Of a DNA stretch of 9,552 nt, positions 5,259 to 9,552 are shown in pieces (within the stretch, counting starts at the first letter, position 1; the number at the start of each line of letters is the position of its first letter). The position numbers and the translations under genes are program-made. The notes under the pieces were generated by a model. The model was not told the origin of the DNA, searched no databases, and saw nothing but the letters and a program-made list of their open reading frames with translations. This stretch comes from an uncultured Erysipelotrichaceae bacterium. Lineage in GTDB: Bacteria; Bacillota_I; Bacilli_A; RF39; UBA660. The stretch covers positions 1 to 9,552 of the forward strand of contig CACXCK010000062.1 of NCBI GenBank assembly GCA_902766135.1, in the 5' to 3' direction.

Positions 5259-5282
5259 TTTCATAGCAGGAGTACAAAATAT

Positions 5283-6005
5283 ATGAAAAAAATACTAATA
5301 CTTATCATTTTCTGTTCATTATTGCTTGGGTGTACCAAAAGAGAAGACAAGCTAATCATGGTAACTGAAGCTGGGTTTGCACCGTACGAATACTATTCAG
5401 ATGGAAAAATTGTTGGCGTTGACGTTGATATTGCTACAGAAATAGCTAATTACCTAGGAAAGAAACTGGTTGTTAAAGACGTCGCCTTTGATTCCATTAT
5501 TACAGAAGTAAAAAGTGGCAAATCAGACATTGGCGCAGCAGGGATTAGCTATACAGAAGAAAGAAGTAAACAGGTTGATTTCTCAGTTGACTACACATTA
5601 TCCAAACAAGTTGTTATTGTAAAATATGCAAGTCGAATTAGCAGCCTAGATGATTTACATGACAAAAGAATCGCGGTCCAATTAGGTAGTATTGCTGATA
5701 CCTACGTAAGTGATGAATATAGTGATAACAGCATTATTCGCCATAAAAAATACTTATCAGCTATCGAAGATTTAAAGGACAATAAAACTGACTGTGTTGT
5801 AATGGATGAACTACCAGCTAAAGCTATACTAAACGAAAATAACGGTTTAAAAATATTAGAAGAACCACTTGCGGTAGATACCTATGGAATTATTGTCGAT
5901 AAGGGAAATACCGAACTTTTAGAAGCTATAAACACGGTTATTAACAAATTAAAAAGCGAAGGCAAAATTGATGAATATGTTTTAAAACACATCAAAAATT
6001 CATAG
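5283..6005 (+). CDS. Amino-acid ABC transporter substrate-binding lipoprotein
   Basis: Extracellular binding protein anchored by lipid, 240 residues. The signal peptide has KK, a hydrophobic stretch and the lipobox LLGC with Cys17 as the lipidation site. The mature protein is a family-3 (polar amino acid) two-lobed binding protein: FAPYEY (32-37), GVDVDIA (45-51), SDIGAAGISYTEER (81-94) with Arg94 at the position that holds the substrate alpha-carboxylate, VDFSVDY (98-104), and VVMDE with Asp175 at the position that usually holds the alpha-amino group. The specificity pocket cannot be read reliably. Arginine is the favoured guess because arcA-arcB follow this operon; cystine, glutamine or other polar amino acids remain possible. 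It is the first gene of a three-gene operon. The stop overlaps the ribosome site of the permease gene. Confidence 0.9.
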   Translation: MKKILILIIFCSLLLGCTKREDKLIMVTEAGFAPYEYYSDGKIVGVDVDIATEIANYLGKKLVVKDVAFDSIITEVKSGKSDIGAAGISYTEERSKQVDFSVDYTLSKQVVIVKYASRISSLDDLHDKRIAVQLGSIADTYVSDEYSDNSIIRHKKYLSAIEDLKDNKTDCVVMDELPAKAILNENNGLKILEEPLAVDTYGIIVDKGNTELLEAINTVINKLKSEGKIDEYVLKHIKNS

Positions 6006-6013
6006 GAGGTAAC

Positions 6014-6712
6014 ATGAATATTATAAATGAAATAGGAGATGCATTTTATCAAAATATAATCTACGATAACCGATACAAATTTATCTTAGAAGGTTTGTTT
6101 CACACCGTTCTAATTGCTTTCTTTGCGGTTATTCTAGGAATCATTATTGGTATCATCATATCCCTTGTTAGAGTAAACTACGAGCAAAACAAAAAAGGAA
6201 AGTTTTTAAGTACTATCTGTAAGTGGTATGTAGATATCATAAGAGGAACCCCAGTCGTTCTTCAACTAATGATTATTTACTATGTAATCTTTAAATCGGT
6301 AGATATATCAACCATCATTGTCGGTATTCTAGCCTTCGGTATTAACTCCGGTGCTTATGTCTCAGAAATAATCAGATCAGGTATTAACTCAGTCCCAATT
6401 GGCCAAACAGAAGCAGGATATGCCTTAGGCCTAAAATATGGTCAAGTAATGCGCTACATCGTTCTTCCGCAAGCAATTAGAAACATCTTACCAGCTCTAG
6501 GAAATGAATTTATAACTCTCTTAAAAGAAACCAGTGTTGGCGCCTACGTAGGCATTATAGAACTTACAAAAGCCTCAGATATCATCGCCTCAAGAACTTA
6601 TGATTACTTCTTTCCATTACTAATTATTGCGATTATCTACTTAGTAATGACATTAGGTTTATCAAATTTAGTAAACAAACTAGAAAGGAAATTAAAAAAT
6701 GCTAGAAATTAA
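6014..6712 (+). CDS. Amino-acid ABC transporter permease (HisM/GlnP type)
   Basis: Membrane channel subunit of the importer, 232 residues, with about five helices. The family box RGTPVVLQL follows the second helix. The EAA loop that docks on the ATPase reads EAGYALGLKYGQVMRYIVLPQA, with the expected G and LPQA. Length and order fit the HisM/GlnP family, which usually works as a homodimer when only one permease gene is present, as here. AGGAGG (6004-6009) overlaps the upstream stop, indicating translational coupling. The 3' end overlaps the ATPase gene by 14 bases. Confidence 0.92.
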   Translation: MNIINEIGDAFYQNIIYDNRYKFILEGLFHTVLIAFFAVILGIIIGIIISLVRVNYEQNKKGKFLSTICKWYVDIIRGTPVVLQLMIIYYVIFKSVDISTIIVGILAFGINSGAYVSEIIRSGINSVPIGQTEAGYALGLKYGQVMRYIVLPQAIRNILPALGNEFITLLKETSVGAYVGIIELTKASDIIASRTYDYFFPLLIIAIIYLVMTLGLSNLVNKLERKLKNARN

Positions 6713-7424
6713 AGGAGTGAGTAAAAGCTTTAATAATATAAATGTCTTTAAAAACATTAGTTTTAACCTAGAAAAAGGTGACCGCTTAGCCATCATCGGA
6801 CCATCTGGATGTGGAAAAAGTACTCTTCTAAGATGTATCAACAAAATAGAAACTCCCGATGAAGGAAGTATATACATCGATGGGATTAACATCTTAGATA
6901 AGAATACTAACCTTTCTGAAATCAGAAAAAAAATAGGTATGGTTTTTCAACAGTTTAACCTCTTCGAAAACTTATCTGTTATAGATAACATAACCCTAGC
7001 TCCTGTAAAACTAGGCTTAATGACTAAAGAAGAAGCAGAGAAAGAAGCAATTAATTTATTAAAAAAAATAGGTTTAGAGGATAAAAAAAATAACTACCCA
7101 AGTGAAATATCAGGAGGCCAAAAACAAAGGGTAGCTATAATTAGATCGCTTATCATGAATCCGGAAATTATTCTTTTTGATGAACCAACTAGTGCCCTAG
7201 ACCCCGAGATGGTTGGGGAAGTTTTAGAACTAATTAAAAAAATAGCCTCACAAGGAATGACCATGATAATTGTTTCCCATGAAATGAATTTTATAAAAAA
7301 TATTGCCACTAAAGTATTATTCTTAGATGAAAAAAAAGTATCTTTCTATGGTGATACAGAAGATGCTTTTACCAACAAAGACAACAAAAGATTAAAAGAA
7401 TTCTTAGCTAAGTCATTTAAATAA
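6699..7424 (+). CDS. Amino-acid ABC transporter ATP-binding protein (GlnQ type)
   Basis: Cytoplasmic ATPase that powers the importer, 241 residues. It has Walker A GPSGCGKST (34-42), the Q loop VFQQF (82-86), the signature ISGGQ (137-141, Ile for the common Leu), Walker B ILFDE (158-162), the D loop SALD and the switch His194 in VSHE. After the signature it reads KQRVAIIRSL where most relatives have RVAIARAL, a mild change. The start at 6699 lies inside the permease gene, preceded by GAAAGGAA, so the two proteins are translationally coupled. A good terminator overlaps its stop and ends the operon. Confidence 0.93.
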   Translation: MLEIKGVSKSFNNINVFKNISFNLEKGDRLAIIGPSGCGKSTLLRCINKIETPDEGSIYIDGINILDKNTNLSEIRKKIGMVFQQFNLFENLSVIDNITLAPVKLGLMTKEEAEKEAINLLKKIGLEDKKNNYPSEISGGQKQRVAIIRSLIMNPEIILFDEPTSALDPEMVGEVLELIKKIASQGMTMIIVSHEMNFIKNIATKVLFLDEKKVSFYGDTEDAFTNKDNKRLKEFLAKSFK

Positions 7425-7447
7425 GGACATTTGTAAAATGTCCTTTT
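7423..7447 (+). terminator. Rho-independent terminator of the ABC transporter operon
   Basis: AAGGACATTT (7423-7432) pairs perfectly with AAATGTCCTT (7436-7445), a 10-bp stem with a 3-base loop, followed by T. The hairpin begins inside the TAA stop of the ATPase gene. It separates the transporter from arcA. Confidence 0.8.
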
Positions 7448-7474
7448 AAAAAGGCCAAAAAAAAGAAAAATGCA

Positions 7475-7503
7475 TTGCAAATAATTAAGTTAATTGTTAT
7501 ACT
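7475..7503 (+). promoter_or_regulatory. Promoter of arcA-arcB
   Basis: TTGCAA (7475-7480) and TATACT (7498-7503) are separated by exactly 17 bases, and TGT precedes the -10, making it an extended one (7495-7503). This is the only promoter in the window with a clear -35. Transcription would start near 7510. I see no convincing ArgR or FNR-type box overlapping it. Confidence 0.65.
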
Positions 7504-7510
7504 TATATTA

Positions 7511-7526
7511 TAGTAGGGAACTACTA
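7511..7526 (+). promoter_or_regulatory. 5' leader hairpin of the arcA mRNA
   Basis: TAGTAG (7511-7516) pairs perfectly with CTACTA (7521-7526) around a GGAA loop, which is a GNRA tetraloop. It sits right at the predicted 5' end of the transcript and leaves the ribosome site free 10 bases downstream. That is the geometry of an RNA-stabilising 5' hairpin rather than a terminator, since no T run follows. Confidence 0.45.
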
Positions 7527-7536
7527 AGAATAGAAT

Positions 7537-7545
7537 AAGGAGGTG
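7537..7545 (+). promoter_or_regulatory. Ribosome binding site that fixes the arcA start
   Basis: AAGGAGGTG is a near-perfect Shine-Dalgarno sequence. Its last three bases form an in-frame GTG (7543), which cannot serve as start because it is part of the site. ATG at 7552 lies eight bases after AGGAGG and is the natural start. Confidence 0.8.
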
Positions 7546-7551
7546 AAAAAA

Positions 7552-8802
7552 ATGGAAGCAATTCATGTGAAAAGTGAGATTGGAAAACTAAAAAAAGTTT
7601 TACTACACCGTCCAGGTAATGAACTATTAAATCTTACTCCAGATAATCTAACAAGATTATTATTTGACGATATACCATTTTTACCAGATGCTCAAAAAGA
7701 ACATGACGAATTTGCAAATATCTTAAAATCGAATGATATTGAAGTTGTATATTTAGAAGATTTAATGGCTGAAGTACTAGAATTATCTTCTGAAATAGAA
7801 GACAAATTCATTCGTCAATTCATTTATGAAGCAGGCATTCGTACTCCTAAATATAAAACTTTAGTATACGAGTTTTTAAAAAGCTTCACTAACAAAAAAG
7901 AACTTGTTTTAAAAACTATGGAAGGCATTAAAGTAATTGAAATAAATCGTGAAAAAAGAGAAATGGAAAAATCTCTAGTAGATTTAGTTCAAGAAGAATC
8001 AGACTTTTTAGCTGACCCAATGCCAAACCTATATTTTACAAGAGATCCATTTGCTAGTGTAGGTAGTGGTGCTATTCTAAATAAAATGTATTCAGTGACG
8101 AGAAGTAGAGAAACTATTTATGCCGAGTATATTTTCAATTATCACCCTGATTTTAAAGATAATATGGAAAAGTGGTATGACAGATACTTACCATATCACA
8201 TTGAAGGTGGTGACGTCTTAAATTTAAATGACCACATCTTGGCAATTGGTATTTCCCAAAGAACAGAAGCGGGTGCTATTGATCAACTAGCCAAAAATTG
8301 TTTTAAGAATCCAGAATGCAATATTGATACAATCTTAGCTTTCAACATTCCATCATCAAGAGCATTTATGCACTTAGATACAGTATTTACCCAAATAGAT
8401 TACGACAAATTTACATATCATCCAGGAATCATGGAAACCCTTCAAGTATTTGAAATAACTGAAGGAGATATACCAGATTCTGATGAAGACTTAAATGTTG
8501 TTGAAATAAAGGGTAGTCTAGAAGAAATTCTAGAGAAGTACCTAAAACGCAAAATTACCTTAATTCCATGTGCTGGTGGTGAAAAAACATCATCAGAAAG
8601 AGAACAATGGAACGATGGAACAAACACTTTGTGTATCGCTCCTGGTGTTGTTGTTGTATACAATCGTAACAACATAACTAACAACATCTTAAGAGAACAT
8701 GGTATAAAAGTGTTCGAAATGCACAGCGCTGAATTATCGCGCGGTCGTGGAGGCCCAAGATGTATGAGTATGCCTTTAATTCGTGAAGACTTAAAACAAT
8801 AA
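7552..8802 (+). CDS. arcA: Arginine deiminase
   Basis: Cytoplasmic enzyme that hydrolyses L-arginine to L-citrulline and ammonia, the first step of the arginine deiminase pathway for ATP and acid resistance. It has 416 residues from the ATG chosen here, close to the usual length of about 410. It begins KLKKVLLHRPG. Catalytic residues are all present: Asp165 in LYFTRDP, Glu218 in HIEGGDVL, His274 and Asp276 in MHLDTVF, and the nucleophile Cys404 in GGPRCMSMPL. An in-frame GTG nine bases upstream would add three residues but is within the ribosome site. arcB follows after 18 bases with its own AAGGA site, so the two form an operon with a promoter at 7475-7503. Confidence 0.96.
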   Translation: MEAIHVKSEIGKLKKVLLHRPGNELLNLTPDNLTRLLFDDIPFLPDAQKEHDEFANILKSNDIEVVYLEDLMAEVLELSSEIEDKFIRQFIYEAGIRTPKYKTLVYEFLKSFTNKKELVLKTMEGIKVIEINREKREMEKSLVDLVQEESDFLADPMPNLYFTRDPFASVGSGAILNKMYSVTRSRETIYAEYIFNYHPDFKDNMEKWYDRYLPYHIEGGDVLNLNDHILAIGISQRTEAGAIDQLAKNCFKNPECNIDTILAFNIPSSRAFMHLDTVFTQIDYDKFTYHPGIMETLQVFEITEGDIPDSDEDLNVVEIKGSLEEILEKYLKRKITLIPCAGGEKTSSEREQWNDGTNTLCIAPGVVVVYNRNNITNNILREHGIKVFEMHSAELSRGRGGPRCMSMPLIREDLKQ

Positions 8803-8820
8803 TTAGTAAGGATGGGAAAA

Positions 8821-9552
8821 ATGAATTTAAAAGGAAGAAATTTTCTAACTCTTCTAGACTACACACCAGAAGAGATTAGATATTTATTAGATTTAGCACA
8901 TGATTTAAAAAAGAAAAAGAAAGAAGGAATAGAACACCGTTACCTAAATGGTAAAAATATTGTTCTATTATTTGAAAAAACTTCAACTAGAACTAGATGT
9001 GCCTTTGAAGTAGCAGGTCTAGATTTAGGTATGGGAGTTACTTACCTAGACCCAGGTAGCTCACAGATGGGTAAAAAAGAAAGCATCGAAGACACTGCAA
9101 GAGTTTTAGGAAGAATGTATGATGGTATTGAATATCGTGGTTTTGACCAAAAAATAGTCGAAGAACTGGCTGCTAATGCTGGCGTTCCTGTTTGGAATGG
9201 TCTAACAACTGAATTTCATCCAACGCAAATGCTTGCAGATGTTATGACTATAGAAGAAAACTTTGGCCACTTAAAAGGCATAAAATTAGTCTTCTTTGGT
9301 GATGCAAGAAATAATGTTGCTAATTCTTTAATGGTTGTTAGTGCTAAAATGGGTATGCACTTTGTAAGCTGTGGCCCAAAAGAACTATGGCCAAATGAGG
9401 AATTAGTTCGTAAGTGTAAAGAAATAGCAAAAGAAACAGGAGCTTCTATTAGTATGACAGAAAATGTCGATGAAGCTGCTCGTGATGCTGACGCAATATA
9501 TACTGACGTATGGGTATCAATGGGCGAACCGGACGAAGTATGGGAAAGTAGA
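8821..9552 (+). CDS. arcB: Ornithine carbamoyltransferase, catabolic (partial, cut by window end)
   Basis: Second enzyme of the arginine deiminase pathway: in this setting it phosphorolyses citrulline to ornithine and carbamoyl phosphate. The window holds 244 codons with no stop, of about 330 expected. It starts MNLKGRNFLTLLDYTPEEI. The carbamoyl-phosphate loop STRTR is at 55-59, HPTQ at 133-136, and the DVWVSMG motif (SMG at 233-235), which tells ornithine from aspartate transcarbamylases, is near the cut. The HCLP loop and C-terminus lie outside. The start follows AAGGAT (8808-8813). The catabolic role is inferred from its place behind arcA. The next gene is likely to be carbamate kinase or an arginine/ornithine antiporter, but that is not visible here. 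Confidence 0.96.
   Translation, partial: MNLKGRNFLTLLDYTPEEIRYLLDLAHDLKKKKKEGIEHRYLNGKNIVLLFEKTSTRTRCAFEVAGLDLGMGVTYLDPGSSQMGKKESIEDTARVLGRMYDGIEYRGFDQKIVEELAANAGVPVWNGLTTEFHPTQMLADVMTIEENFGHLKGIKLVFFGDARNNVANSLMVVSAKMGMHFVSCGPKELWPNEELVRKCKEIAKETGASISMTENVDEAARDADAIYTDVWVSMGEPDEVWESR

Noticed and set aside
7543..7551. GTG at 7543 as start of arcA
   Set aside because: The GTG is the end of the Shine-Dalgarno sequence itself; the ATG at 7552 has ideal spacing.

Overview
The window is very AT-rich. All nine complete genes lie on the + strand and all end in TAA or TAG. Trp is written TGG throughout, so the standard code 11 is supported. The gene set (arginine deiminase pathway, polar amino-acid ABC transporter, DUF1848-type protein, C39-like peptidase) together with strong AGGAGG ribosome sites and extended -10 promoters suggests a low-GC Bacillota or Mollicutes-related bacterium, probably host-associated and perhaps uncultured. 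Species or order cannot be named from the sequence alone.

Layout: the first 78 bases look like the tail of an upstream gene, followed by about 375 bases with a terminator but no clear gene. A cation diffusion facilitator (CDF) transporter (456-1301) follows. About 490 bases after it look decayed: a 46-codon stub resembling the N-terminus of cardiolipin synthase, a perfect 14-bp palindrome, and a small membrane-protein frame broken by two stops. Then come a calcineurin-like metallophosphoesterase (1794-2537), a small Mrr-like restriction-fold protein that seems to have lost its catalytic lysine (2644-3012), and a scar at 3027-3644 where a flavodoxin N-terminus runs in frame, through a TGA, into a glutathione peroxidase lacking its own N-terminus. 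A terminator closes this block. Two single genes follow: a DUF1848-type protein with a C-terminal CX3CX2C cysteine motif (3707-4597) and a C39-like papain-fold peptidase (4660-5217).

The second half is arginine-linked metabolism. A three-gene operon (5283-7424) encodes a lipoprotein binding protein, a permease and an ATPase of a polar amino-acid ABC importer. Its own terminator separates it from arcA (7552-8802) and arcB (8821 to the window end), which have a well-formed promoter and a small GNRA-type hairpin at the mRNA 5' end. The simplest reading is that the importer supplies arginine to arginine deiminase. ArcA makes citrulline, ArcB splits it to ornithine and carbamoyl phosphate, and a carbamate kinase, probably beyond the window, would make ATP. 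The substrate assignment is inferred from position only.

I found no CRISPR array, RNA gene, insertion sequence or clear new multi-gene defence system. The most unusual items are the flavodoxin/peroxidase junction, the Mrr-fold protein with a changed QxK motif, the CDF transporter with a non-standard metal site, and the number of gene remnants between intact genes.
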